Source: a virus
IMG/VR virus record: IMGVR_UViG_3300042991_000439
Coordinates: 1 to 40,831 of that record
Direction: 5' to 3' (one strand)
Length of the DNA stretch: 40,831 bases
In this document: positions 6,252 through 13,977 of the stretch, piece by piece
How the letters are laid out: each line of letters begins with the position of its first letter
How positions within the stretch are numbered: the stretch's first letter is position 1
Translations under genes and position numbers: made by a program
Notes under the pieces: generated by a model
What the model saw: the letters and a program-made list of their open reading frames with translations, nothing else
Told to the model about the DNA's origin: nothing
Database searches by the model: none

Positions 6252-8304
6252 ATTGGAGCGACCTCCTGTCATTGATTCTGTTAACAGACTTAGTTATAGT
6301 TTCACCGTCTAAATTTAAATAAGAGGTATAAGTACCGTCAACTGTTATAGGTTGAATAGACATTATATTATTATATGAATTCCCAGCTTGCACACTCCAA
6401 TTTAATTTAGCATTTTGAAGATCAATTGCATTGCTCATATCACTATAAATGTTGCCTATTTCTTTTCCAAACCCTATTCCTAATCCTTGTGCTAAATATT
6501 TGCCGTATCCAGCTGTGATTCTTGAAGGAGAATTTTCCCCAAGAGCTTTCATCATTCCCGACAATAATCCACTGCAAAAAGTAGAAACTTTGTTATACAA
6601 CCATCCGGCTGCCCCACTTATACCATTCCAGAGTCCTTTGACAATATCCGACCCCACATTGTAGAGTTTTCCTGGCAATTGCGCGAACCAAGAAACTACA
6701 TTGTTAATAATCCCAGATATCCCACTGCTCATTGTAGAACCCAGATTAGAGATCCAAGCACTAACCTTGCTTACAGTTTCTACAAGCCAAGCCCAAATCT
6801 TACTTGGAAGTTGTTGGAACCAAGTCACCACGGCATTTATTACTTGTGCCATGCCATAATTCATCTTATTTTGTAGATCGGATATCCACGCAACTACTTT
6901 GTTAAAAGTTTCAACTAACCAAGTCCAGATACGACTAGGCATTTCCGCAAACCATTTCACAATCCCATCTACTACAGCTTTAAATTTAGATGGTAATTCT
7001 TGAAACCAAGTCACAGTGGCATTCCAGGTGTCTACAATCCATTTGGCAGAATCTTTAAACATCTGAACAATCTTGTTCCAGATAGCCGTTACAGCGTTTC
7101 TAAAACCTTCATTTGTGTTCCAAAGGTAAATTATAGCCGCTACTAACACTGCAATTATAGCAATTACAATCCCTATTGAATTAGCTAAAAATACAGCATT
7201 TAATGCTGCTTGAGCTTTAGTCCACAAACCTGTTACAAAAGTAACTATTGTAATTTTACCCGTCAATAACGCCACTAAAGTTTCCCAAACTGTTAATGTT
7301 CCGTTAAGTACACCTTGTGCTATTGTTGCCCCATTTGCTGTTGCTGTGTACAAAGCCAATGAAACTTGTGCCAGTTGAAAACTTTGTATAACACTTTGAA
7401 TTATTGCTCCTGTTTTGAAACCTATCATTGCTGCTGTAGCGACAGTAATTGCCAATCCTATTGCCTTTATAGTTTCTAAAAATGCATTCCAATTTCCAGT
7501 TTGAATATCTGCTGTAAGTTGACTCATAAGATTCGTCAGTGCTGGTAAAATTTGATTAGTTATTAAATTATAAAATGGTTGTAAAATTGCACCCGAAAAC
7601 TTCCCGAACGCATCCATAAATGTTGACCAACGTCCACCAAAAGTCTTAGCATATTCATCCATGGCGCCATAAAAACGTCCGCCCTCTGAAGTAGCGTCTT
7701 TAAAGGCTTGGGTGACCATATCTGTGGTTATAGCACCTTTTTCCATTTGATCTTTTAATTCACTCATGGATTGTCCAGTTCGTTTGGATATATATTCCAA
7801 AGGATTGAATCCTACATTAATCATTTGGTAAAAATCTTGAGTCATCATCTTTCCTTGAGCTTGTACCTGCCCAAAAACCAAAGCGAGACGTTGAAAATTT
7901 TCGCTATTTCCCATCGAAATATCGCCTAAATTTTTTAAAATAGGCATTACATCGTTTGCATTTACTCCAAAAGCCAGTAAAGTTTTGGCAGCATTACTTA
8001 CACCTGGTAAATCAAATGGTGTTGAATTAGCAAATCTCTCAAGTTCGGCTAACATATTTTTAGCTTTATCAGCACTTCCCAATAATACTTTAAATGCTGC
8101 ACTTGCATTTTCCATTTGCTTGTTGTAATTAAATCCGGCTACACCAATTGCAGTAGCCGCCGCACCAATAGCAACTCCGATAGTAGTAAAAGCATCTTTT
8201 ATTAAATCCGAACCTTTAGATGCACTTGCTTTCATTTGATTTAAACCTGACTCAAAACCACTTTTATCGAGTTCCGTACTAATTCTTACTTTTCCGTCTG
8301 CCAA
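6241..8304 (-). CDS. Tail tape measure protein
   Basis: This is a 687-residue protein that sets tail length and is ejected ahead of DNA. TTG at 8304 is the apparent start, behind GGGGTGAT. The N-terminal 270 residues match the conserved tape-measure domain (MQASAxFKVLLGSADKA-like, then STPFDLPGVSNAAKTLLAFG and GQVQAQGKMMTQDF). Hydrophobic segments follow (about 275-300 and 375-395). A set of Trp-rich repeats of about 35-40 residues covers residues 420-560 (VTWFQELPSK, VKWFAEMPSR, VTWFQQLPSK, VSWFAQLPGK). At about 1.5 angstrom per residue it suggests a tail near 100 nm, a siphovirus. Confidence 0.93.
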   Translation of the reverse strand: MADGKVRISTELDKSGFESGLNQMKASASKGSDLIKDAFTTIGVAIGAAATAIGVAGFNYNKQMENASAAFKVLLGSADKAKNMLAELERFANSTPFDLPGVSNAAKTLLAFGVNANDVMPILKNLGDISMGNSENFQRLALVFGQVQAQGKMMTQDFYQMINVGFNPLEYISKRTGQSMSELKDQMEKGAITTDMVTQAFKDATSEGGRFYGAMDEYAKTFGGRWSTFMDAFGKFSGAILQPFYNLITNQILPALTNLMSQLTADIQTGNWNAFLETIKAIGLAITVATAAMIGFKTGAIIQSVIQSFQLAQVSLALYTATANGATIAQGVLNGTLTVWETLVALLTGKITIVTFVTGLWTKAQAALNAVFLANSIGIVIAIIAVLVAAIIYLWNTNEGFRNAVTAIWNKIVQMFKDSAKWIVDTWNATVTWFQELPSKFKAVVDGIVKWFAEMPSRIWTWLVETFNKVVAWISDLQNKMNYGMAQVINAVVTWFQQLPSKIWAWLVETVSKVSAWISNLGSTMSSGISGIINNVVSWFAQLPGKLYNVGSDIVKGLWNGISGAAGWLYNKVSTFCSGLLSGMMKALGENSPSRITAGYGKYLAQGLGIGFGKEIGNIYSDMSNAIDLQNAKLNWSVQAGNSYNNIMSIQPITVDGTYTSYLNLDGETITKSVNRINDRRSLQYGY

Positions 8305-8310
8305 TAATTA

Positions 8311-8862
8311 TCACCCCAATATGTTTGCAAAATCTCGTTCCTTTTCTCGATCGCTACGAGTATCGGGTAAACGATATTTAAGTTTTAATTTGCGATAATA
8401 CTTACGTTGTTCTTTATCTTTAATTTTAGATAAATCCATTGCCCTATAACTCATAATCTTGCTAAACAGATGATCTTCATTTAAACCAGTAAACAAAGCT
8501 CTAAATTTCCACCAATGCATATATTTAATTGAATTTAGATCAATGTTGTACTGAGATAAAAAAGCCGAAAAGATATATTCGGCATCATACTCAAATGAAT
8601 AAATTTGTTTATAATTTTCACTACTTTTAGATTCTTTAATATCTTGACCACAAGCATAAAACCATACGATATTTTTAAATGCAGAATTGAAATCTATAAT
8701 TTTGTCTACATAAAACAAATCTAGAGCCAATTGCAATTTCTCTGATTCAAGAACAGTACTATCTTGCATTAATAATTCAAATAAAATTGACACTCGAAAA
8801 TCGCTATTAATTCTTAACCCATCTAAAGATTTAGGTAAATCGTCTAGAATTATGTTTGACAC
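8311..8862 (-). CDS. Gp15-family tail assembly chaperone (GT-like)
   Basis: This is a 183-residue protein that matches the Gp15 family of Gram-positive siphophages by composition and place directly before the tape measure. Its centre has a run of aromatic and acidic residues (MHWWKFRALFTGLNED), and the end is strongly basic. The only possible early start is GTG at 8862, which has no Shine-Dalgarno sequence and lies 32 bases inside the preceding ORF. It is therefore likely made mainly as a frameshift extension of the upstream chaperone, as lambda gpGT is. Confidence 0.72.
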   Translation of the reverse strand: MSNIILDDLPKSLDGLRINSDFRVSILFELLMQDSTVLESEKLQLALDLFYVDKIIDFNSAFKNIVWFYACGQDIKESKSSENYKQIYSFEYDAEYIFSAFLSQYNIDLNSIKYMHWWKFRALFTGLNEDHLFSKIMSYRAMDLSKIKDKEQRKYYRKLKLKYRLPDTRSDREKERDFANILG

Positions 8863-9184
8863 GATTTAAATTGTATTTCTCAAATGATTTATTAGTGTCA
8901 TTTACATCCTCATTAATAGCACTGTACAATTCACCAAAGGCTTTAATACATAACCTCATATCATTTTTATTTGTTATTATTTTGTCTGTTGGTTCTGAAC
9001 CAATTAAATCAACAAAAAACTGGATAATCAATTGACATACATCTTCAGATTTTTGGTAGACTTTTTTATTAGAATTTTCTATCTCTTGAATATCACGGAG
9101 CAATTTTTCATGATTTAATTCAAATGTTTTTAAATTGTTTGTATCGTAATGATTGTATTCAATTTCAATTCCGCAAACTATCAT
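8831..9184 (-). CDS. Tail assembly chaperone (G-like)
   Basis: This is a 117-residue acidic protein between the major tail protein and the Gp15-like ORF. The ATG at 9184 overlaps the stop of the upstream gene (TAATG). It has no visible enzymatic motif and is mostly helical. By position it is the short form of the tail chaperone pair that keeps the tape measure soluble. The last codons (RRFT, stop TAA at 8833-8831) lie in the region where the following frame is already open, so a ribosomal shift there would fuse both products. Confidence 0.66.
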   Translation of the reverse strand: MIVCGIEIEYNHYDTNNLKTFELNHEKLLRDIQEIENSNKKVYQKSEDVCQLIIQFFVDLIGSEPTDKIITNKNDMRLCIKAFGELYSAINEDVNDTNKSFEKYNLNRVKHNSRRFT

Positions 9185-9672
9185 TAGACGCTAGTACCCC
9201 CCGCTGTAAATGTAGCTACAGATTCATCTGCATTTAATGTAGCAGTACCCGTTACTTGTGCAGTTTTAACTTTAAAACTACCACTATATGTATAAGCATC
9301 GGTAGAATCTCCATCGCTATCAGGAACAACGGCATAAGTTCGTTGACTCGCTGCATAAATACCTGAAGTAATTTCATTAGATTTATCTACAACTACAATT
9401 GATACAATCGCAGATGAACCAGTAGCTTCACCATCTATTATTGTAACAAGGGCATCATGTACTGCATCATCTGAATATTGATCAAATGTAAAGTCAAGCG
9501 TTGGAGAGTATCCTGTTACATCTGTATTTTCAAAATCTTCATCTACGTATTGACGATTGTATTCAATAGGATTTTTAGTGTTAGTTAGTGCCGTAAAACC
9601 TGTCATGCGTTTATACTCCCCAGACACTTGCATAAACGCTAACTTATCTGATCTTTTTACTAAAGTTGCCAT
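9184..9672 (-). CDS. Major tail (tube) protein
   Basis: This is a 162-residue protein. I place the start at ATG 9672; AGGAGGTT lies about ten bases upstream and the preceding stop overlaps it (TAATG). The protein is rich in Asp, Ser, Thr and Val and mostly beta strand, with FEVSGEYKRM-like and DFTFDQYSDD segments typical of Gram-positive phage tube proteins. Its position between the tail terminator and the chaperones fits. It would polymerise into the flexible tail tube. Confidence 0.8.
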   Translation of the reverse strand: MATLVKRSDKLAFMQVSGEYKRMTGFTALTNTKNPIEYNRQYVDEDFENTDVTGYSPTLDFTFDQYSDDAVHDALVTIIDGEATGSSAIVSIVVVDKSNEITSGIYAASQRTYAVVPDSDGDSTDAYTYSGSFKVKTAQVTGTATLNADESVATFTAGGTSV

Positions 9673-10100
9673 TATATTGAGCAACCTCCTTGAACATATT
9701 TTTTAAAATAAGTAATTCGCATTTGAATTGCATATTTAGCTGAGTCTGAACTAGTATCTTGAATAGTACCAACATTTAAAATTTCAATTGATTGAATACC
9801 TTCAATATTTGGTAGTATTCCAAGACGATTATTATTTTGAATGCAATTAGTCAAAGTTTCGTAAAACGTGCTGTTTTGCATATTTTCAATTACATCTGAA
9901 CTGTAATATTCTAGAGAACCAAGTTGGAATACATATTGATTAAGTGTTGAACCATCCATATAAGTTCTCAATACTTGAGATACAGGAATTGGCTCTATTA
10001 CATATTCAGTAGGCTTTTCACCAAGATAATCCACATTAATCTGGGCAAATTGATTGATCATTGGTAGACTAACTATATATTCTCTAATTTGCGTAATCAT
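9672..10100 (-). CDS. Tail terminator / minor capsid-type protein
   Basis: This is a 142-residue protein starting MITQIREYIV behind AGGAGGGGATAAG. It has the alpha/beta pattern of tail-terminator proteins (gpU or SPP1 gp17 role): an N-terminal helix, then strands ending in MRITYFKKY. It lies directly before the tube gene. In annotation of related phages this slot is often called minor capsid protein. No catalytic features are seen. Confidence 0.65.
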   Translation of the reverse strand: MITQIREYIVSLPMINQFAQINVDYLGEKPTEYVIEPIPVSQVLRTYMDGSTLNQYVFQLGSLEYYSSDVIENMQNSTFYETLTNCIQNNNRLGILPNIEGIQSIEILNVGTIQDTSSDSAKYAIQMRITYFKKYVQGGCSI

Positions 10101-10101
10101 C

Positions 10102-10428
10102 TTATCCCCTCCTAATGTAGTTTTCTAAATCTTGGTATAACTGCGAACCTTCGGCACTTAGCATACGTTTATCCCAAAATTTACCCCTAATACCCATACC
10201 TCTATTTTCATAATATTGTCGACGAGCATAAGGAACCAAATAATCAATTCCATCTGCTCGAACGTCAACTGTGTCTCGTAACGCTCCTGTTTTAAAAGGC
10301 ACGTATTTACTTTGTCTACGATACGTTTCATTTGCTAAAAATAACTGTGCTCTACCGTTTGTATTAATTCCCAATCTTCTTTCAATAATATCTGCACTAT
10401 TTAATTCAACTGTGATTTTAAAACTCAT
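10102..10428 (-). CDS. Minor capsid / HK97 gp10-like head-tail joining protein
   Basis: This is a 108-residue basic protein. ATG 10428 overlaps the previous stop (TAATG) and follows GGTGG. The pattern YRRQSKYVPFKTGALRDTV, followed by VPYARRQYYENRG, is the hallmark of the Minor_capsid_2/HK97-gp10 group, whose members join the tail to the neck. It lies in a tight run of small neck genes. Confidence 0.75.
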   Translation of the reverse strand: MSFKITVELNSADIIERRLGINTNGRAQLFLANETYRRQSKYVPFKTGALRDTVDVRADGIDYLVPYARRQYYENRGMGIRGKFWDKRMLSAEGSQLYQDLENYIRRG

Positions 10429-10829
10429 TACACACCACCAATTTCTAAGTGTTGTGTATTTGCACTACCGCTCAGGTTAGACATGAGATAGGTTACGTTG
10501 TATGCATTTGTGTATTTGTTTTCTAACTCACTTTGTTTAGTAATCACATCAGTCACCGTGCCTTTGACAATTATGTCGCCATTTTGAATAGTCCAATAAC
10601 CCAACGGATTTTCTCGAAATGTAATAGGGTCAACATAATAAGTCATATAATTCGTATTGAATGGTATATAAACTGTGACCTTATCATTTTGATTTAATCC
10701 CCTAGCAAAAGTTGCTCCACTTGTAGATTGCCAAAACACTTCCTTTATTACATGGCGTTGCCATTTGTCTAAACGAGTAATTGGATCTATGTATTTGTTG
10801 TAAATGGTCATTGAACTATTCGTTTTCAA
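10428..10829 (-). CDS. Head closure / minor capsid protein
   Basis: This is a 133-residue protein. The start is read as TTG at 10829, because GGAG lies ten bases before it; the internal ATG at 10811 has no ribosome site. The sequence has strands around TVYIPFNTNY and a GDIIVKGTVTDVITKQSEL motif, typical of Minor_capsid_1-type head-closure proteins of clostridial and streptococcal phages. Its position between the connector and gp10-like gene agrees. Confidence 0.66.
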   Translation of the reverse strand: MKTNSSMTIYNKYIDPITRLDKWQRHVIKEVFWQSTSGATFARGLNQNDKVTVYIPFNTNYMTYYVDPITFRENPLGYWTIQNGDIIVKGTVTDVITKQSELENKYTNAYNVTYLMSNLSGSANTQHLEIGGV

Positions 10830-11167
10830 TTTACATACACTCCTGTTGCTAGCAATCCTGTATTACCTAAATATTGCAATGCAAGTTCATATTCTCGATA
10901 TGGTTGAATAGCGTAACTTACACTGTAATTTCCAACACTCTCATTTGTGAGAACCTTCCCGCTGTTCAAATCACACTCATAATAGTAGTCGGCAATTTCA
11001 CAAACGGCTAGATTATATTGCCTTTCAAACTGGTCGATAACTATTCTGTTTTGAGTCAGAGTTTTAAGGTTATAATCTGCTTTCTCTGCATATTTACTGA
11101 ATAAATCAGCAGGGATATCCTCACCATGATATTCTTCAATATAAAAAGTGTAATCAGGTAATGCCAT
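10826..11167 (-). CDS. Head-tail connector (adaptor) protein
   Basis: This is a 113-residue acidic, helical protein starting MALPDYTFY. Its ATG overlaps the stop of the major capsid gene (TAATG). It follows the capsid gene directly and precedes head closure, which is the slot of the gp6/SPP1 gp15-type adaptor bound to the portal. It is Tyr-rich (YYYECDLNSGK). A CAGCGGGA octamer occurs at 10957-10964. Confidence 0.66.
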   Translation of the reverse strand: MALPDYTFYIEEYHGEDIPADLFSKYAEKADYNLKTLTQNRIVIDQFERQYNLAVCEIADYYYECDLNSGKVLTNESVGNYSVSYAIQPYREYELALQYLGNTGLLATGVYVN

Positions 11168-12015
11168 TAAATACTCACACTTCCATTAAGTTTTACTTGT
11201 ACTGCTAATGCATTTGTAACTACATCTTTGTAGATCATTCGACCTTGCAATGCAGAAGCTCCAATATGCACACCATCTCTTAAATCCACAATGTTTGGCA
11301 TTATTTTCCAAGAATCAATAGCTTGACACCAAATTGGAGAATATACGATGTACTGCACGTTTGCAGGCATTATGTAATTAGCTTTTACGTTAACTCCATT
11401 GATTTTGCCGATTACTCCATCTCTGATTAATTCAGCACCAAGTTGGCCAGATGTATTTGCAAACTTGTCATCAGTCAAAAGTAGCAACTCAGTATCTGCC
11501 GAAACTGCAACTCTCAAATCTGTTGCCATAATTCCACGTGCTTTTAAATTTTTAATTGATGTTGCAATTGTGGAGTATGCTGTAGAAGTACTTAATGCAC
11601 TAGTATCTAATTCTGTAGTTCCGCCATCAATAAGAGCATTAATTGCCGATAACTCCAAAGTTTGACCAATCACATAAGATGCTGATTCTAATCTTTGAGC
11701 AACAATATTATCAGGAACTGCAACTGCTTCATAACCATCAATCAGTTCATTTAATGCTTTGTGATTGTCTACAAGAATTTGAGTATAAGTTGTAGATGAT
11801 TGAGTTAACGATACACCGTGTAGGATGTCGTAGTTGGATAAAGTTATGTCGCCACCACGTACTGGAATGTTGACTGCCCCGAATATCGGATTTCCTTCAA
11901 AATCTCTACTAAAATCATTTCTTATATTGAATTGCTGACGCATTAATTTTATTATCGCGTTAGCATATTGCTCTTGTCTATAATGAGTACCATTAATTGC
12001 TATTGGATTTGCCAT
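11167..12015 (-). CDS. Major capsid protein
   Basis: This is a 282-residue protein. ATG 12015 follows AAGGAGTG. It starts MANPIAINGTHYRQEQYANAI. It contains the stretch NIPVRGGDITLSNYDILHGV, a long helix around residues 90-130, and a C-terminal strand region ending AVQVKLNGSVSI, compatible with an HK97-fold shell protein. It follows the scaffold gene and precedes the neck genes, as expected. The short length suits a separate scaffold and no protease. Confidence 0.86.
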   Translation of the reverse strand: MANPIAINGTHYRQEQYANAIIKLMRQQFNIRNDFSRDFEGNPIFGAVNIPVRGGDITLSNYDILHGVSLTQSSTTYTQILVDNHKALNELIDGYEAVAVPDNIVAQRLESASYVIGQTLELSAINALIDGGTTELDTSALSTSTAYSTIATSIKNLKARGIMATDLRVAVSADTELLLLTDDKFANTSGQLGAELIRDGVIGKINGVNVKANYIMPANVQYIVYSPIWCQAIDSWKIMPNIVDLRDGVHIGASALQGRMIYKDVVTNALAVQVKLNGSVSI

Positions 12016-12020
12016 TTAAT

Positions 12021-12530
12021 TCACTCCTTAAATACGTTAGGATGTTTTCTTCTTAAAATCGATAAATAACCATCTTCATCGTTTGATAAAGCGGTAGTTT
12101 TAGATATTACTCCTGTGTTTTTCACAGTGCTTATTTGCCCTAAAAATCTTGGATTTTCGGTTAGAAAAGACTTAAGATTATCTTCAAATTCACCATCAAG
12201 TTTAGAGATTTTGTACATGACATAGTCTGCGTCATCATAATTTACACCCGACTTCAACACGATATTCTCTCGTTTAAGATTCTCTTTTTCAGATTGTAAT
12301 TGATGATACTCTTGTTCTCGCTGAGCTAGCTTTTCAGCTTCTGTTTTCTGACTTTCTTTCCATTGTTTGAATGCCTCAATCTCTTCTTTGTTTGGCATTT
12401 GTTTTTTTGCTCTTGCCAATCTAGATTCAATTAAGTTATCTACCTCTTCCTGAGTGAATGTTTTAACTCCTGATTGTGTTGATTCAACTTCATTTTCAAC
12501 AACTTCAGTAATTTGTTCTTTTTCAGACAA
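12021..12530 (-). CDS. Capsid scaffolding protein (DUF4355-like)
   Basis: This is a 169-residue, highly charged protein. The start is TTG at 12530 with AGGGGAT about ten bases upstream. The centre is a long coiled coil (FKQWKESQKTEAEKLAQ through ENLKREN), preceded by FTQEEVDNLIESRLARAKK, the DUF4355 signature, and followed by a small C-terminal domain that would bind the shell protein. It lies immediately before the major capsid gene and is expected to be lost from the mature head. Confidence 0.87.
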   Translation of the reverse strand: MSEKEQITEVVENEVESTQSGVKTFTQEEVDNLIESRLARAKKQMPNKEEIEAFKQWKESQKTEAEKLAQREQEYHQLQSEKENLKRENIVLKSGVNYDDADYVMYKISKLDGEFEDNLKSFLTENPRFLGQISTVKNTGVISKTTALSNDEDGYLSILRRKHPNVFKE

Positions 12531-12620
12531 AATAAAAAATCCCCTTTCTTTTTAGACATTAAGTTGGTCAATAATACCAATATAAAGCCAAGAAATAGAG
12601 ATTTAACACAAGATTTACAC

Positions 12621-12675
12621 AACAAAAAAGATCTGCTAAACTAATAGGTGATAGCCAATTAGTTAGTAGCAGATC
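12621..12675 (-). terminator. Long hairpin terminator closing the moron island
   Basis: Perfect arms of 9 bp (12630-12638 with 12667-12675) and 7 bp (12639-12645 with 12658-12664), joined by a two-base bulge, form a 16-bp stem. On the minus strand it runs straight into TTTTTTGTT. It would stop transcription from the peptide island before the scaffold gene. Its size and partial symmetry also allow a protein-binding role. Confidence 0.8.
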
Positions 12676-12719
12676 CAACAGTTATTATCTGTGATTTGTT
12701 ACTCACTGTCAATATAGAG

Positions 12720-13001
12720 GTGAGTATTATTTTTTATTTTAATCCAGAGTTTGCAAAAAAGTATGGTCTTCATGAAGCTATTGTATTTGAAGTAATAAAT
12801 AAACTGAATAATTTTACAAATAACAAATTTTATTTAAATAAACATTGGGTAGAATTAACAGGTTATACATATAACATAGATTTGTATTTCATACCTGAAA
12901 ATGAAGTAGATTATGCAATTGCTAATTTAGTTAAACGTAATGTATTAGAAGAATTATATATAGATGATCGTTATTATTACACTATACTAAAACGTGACTG
13001 A
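12720..13001 (+). CDS. Plus-strand winged-helix protein, paralogue of the initiator N-terminus
   Basis: This is a protein of about 93 residues on the strand opposite its neighbours. GTG at 12720 or a nearby weak start fits AGAGGTGAG; the longer frame from TTG 12696 has no ribosome site. It aligns by eye with residues 10-100 of the initiator: YGLHEAIVFEVI against YGVTEAILLDNI, then KHWVELT, DYAIANLVKRNVLEEL against EYAIKKLEKKGLIKI, and RYYYTI against RWYTIT. The helicase-loading half is missing. It may bind the same iterons and act as a decoy or regulator. The start codon remains uncertain. Confidence 0.66.
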   Translation: MSIIFYFNPEFAKKYGLHEAIVFEVINKLNNFTNNKFYLNKHWVELTGYTYNIDLYFIPENEVDYAIANLVKRNVLEELYIDDRYYYTILKRD

Positions 13002-13044
13002 AAAATTAGACAAAATAAAAGCCACCTAAATGGTGACTAATTTT
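13002..13044 (+). terminator. Possible terminator after the plus-strand winged-helix gene
   Basis: AAAATTAG (13002-13009) pairs perfectly with CTAATTTT (13037-13044) around an inner CACC/GGTG hairpin. It begins directly after the TGA at 12999-13001 and ends in T residues. The structure is loose, so its strength is uncertain. Confidence 0.4.
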
Positions 13045-13087
13045 GAATCGTATATGTTTATGATGATAATGTCATTAGTTAATTTAT

Positions 13088-13414
13088 TTAGTTTGATTCT
13101 CTAAAAGTCACGTATTCTTCTTCTGTACTAGGTAACAAAATAGGAATGGTTCCTTTTGGTAAAACACCGTAATATCCAACTGATCTTATAATCTCAATAT
13201 TAAAATTTCTTTTTTTTCTCTCTTGTTCATCGAAATACTTTTTCTCTTCTGCATCAAGACGTTTTGACGCGGCATAAGCTTCAACTAAAGTGTTAATAAT
13301 GTGAAAGCTAGCACGCATTGCCCAAACCATCAATACACTACTACCCAACAAAACGATAATCGTTTTACAAATACATTTACCGCCAACTACTTGTGCTAAT
13401 TGTTTATCTGTCAT
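13088..13414 (-). CDS. Double-glycine leader protein with one membrane segment
   Basis: This is a 108-residue protein. ATG 13414 follows AAGGAGA at a spacing of about 6. The start MTDKQLAQVVGG is a short double-glycine leader (LAQVVGG). After it comes KCICK and one hydrophobic segment (about residues 17-35), then a charged helix with EAYAASKRLDAEEKKYFDEQERKKR and a non-helical tail. If cut at GG, the product would be a 96-residue peptide with two cysteines near its start and a membrane anchor. No homologue of known function is recognised. It has no partner transporter in the genome. Confidence 0.62.
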   Translation of the reverse strand: MTDKQLAQVVGGKCICKTIIVLLGSSVLMVWAMRASFHIINTLVEAYAASKRLDAEEKKYFDEQERKKRNFNIEIIRSVGYYGVLPKGTIPILLPSTEEEYVTFRESN

Positions 13415-13470
13415 TTATTTTCTCCTTTGTGAATTATCACATTATCATCTCTTATTTGCTTTTCTAAAGA

Positions 13471-13492
13471 TAGTCACCCAAGAGGGTGACTA
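13471..13492 (-). terminator. Hairpin terminator between the two island peptide genes
   Basis: TAGTCACCC and GGGTGACTA form a perfect 9-bp stem with an AAGA loop. On the minus strand it is followed by TCTTTAG, a weak T tract. It overlaps the stop codon of the 38-codon ORF upstream and separates that unit from the gene at 13088-13414. Confidence 0.55.
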
Positions 13493-13606
13493 TAAACTAA
13501 CATTTATTCTTTCAATCAATATTGAAGATACTTCATCATAATTTGCTTTAAATCTATCTGCAATTTCTTTCAGGCTTGGTCTTCCTTCCTTTTCATAATA
13601 CCCCAT
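13490..13606 (-). CDS. Small helix-turn-helix-like ORF (38 residues)
   Basis: This starts at ATG 13606 and reads MGYYEKEGRPSLKEIADRF, then a second helix ending at a TAG inside a hairpin. RPSLKEIADRFKANYDEVSSIL resembles a helix-turn-helix core. No Shine-Dalgarno sequence precedes the ATG. The frame is open further upstream (KKAHQLYMGYY) but meets the end of the gene at 13626 in another frame. It may therefore be the lost or frameshifted C-terminus of that gene. It could be a remnant. Confidence 0.4.
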   Translation of the reverse strand: MGYYEKEGRPSLKEIADRFKANYDEVSSILIERINVSL

Positions 13607-13625
13607 ATAAAGTTGATGTGCTTTT

Positions 13626-13901
13626 TTAAAATGTATGAGTATATAAATCTAATGCTTTGTCATATTCTGCCTTACAACCATCTATATAGAATTTAGGATA
13701 ATTTCCACTTAAAGCATCTTCATAAACTGATTTAGCTTTAAAAAACATTGCTGATACTTCTTTCGATTTAGTCCCACTACTAGGTAATGTAAAATTAGTA
13801 TTACTTGGTGTCATAGTCTTACGTCCTGTATAAAATCCTTGTGTAGTCATACCACCTATTACTTCAGTTAATTTATTTAATTTTAGTTCTCTGTCTTTCA
13901 T
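13626..13901 (-). CDS. Double-glycine leader protein, soluble mature part
   Basis: This is a 91-residue protein. I chose ATG 13901, nine bases after AAAAGGAG; the ATG at 13910 overlaps that site. MKDRELKLNKLTEVIGG is a double-glycine leader (LTEVIGG). The predicted mature part of 74 residues has no membrane segment: a Thr/Ser-rich start, then two amphipathic helices (MFFKAKSVYEDALSG and CKAEYDKALDLY) like a small helical repeat, with one cysteine. It differs from the two membrane-type peptides of this phage. A secreted signal, toxin or adhesin is possible. The function is unknown. Confidence 0.6.
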   Translation of the reverse strand: MKDRELKLNKLTEVIGGMTTQGFYTGRKTMTPSNTNFTLPSSGTKSKEVSAMFFKAKSVYEDALSGNYPKFYIDGCKAEYDKALDLYTHTF

Positions 13902-13921
13902 AATAATCATCTCCTTTTATT

Positions 13922-13960
13922 TTATTTGATTACCTGTACCCACCTACTTAATGTAATCAT
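13922..13960 (-). CDS. Candidate 12-residue peptide ORF
   Basis: ATG at 13960 opens a 12-codon frame (MITLSRWVQVIK). Only a weak GGGTGGG site precedes it. The bases before and at its start (GATTG, ATGATTACA) repeat those of the 41-residue ORF upstream, so it may be the stump of a duplicated gene. There is no further support for translation. Confidence 0.25.
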   Translation of the reverse strand: MITLSRWVQVIK

Positions 13961-13977
13961 CAATCCCACCCTTTGAT

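Noticed and set aside
6449-6876. Plus-strand ORFs of 65-71 codons inside the tape-measure gene
   Set aside because: They lie opposite a clear minus-strand gene, have no ribosome sites and mirror its repeats.
9184-9204. Extra octamer at the end of the tail tube gene
   Set aside because: The site reads CAGCGGGG, one base off CAGCGGGA, so it was counted only as a 7-mer match.
12440-12625. 61-codon minus-strand ORF overlapping the scaffold start
   Set aside because: It runs out of frame through the scaffold gene and gives a Lys/Leu-rich product of shadow character; the TTG-started scaffold frame is clearly real.
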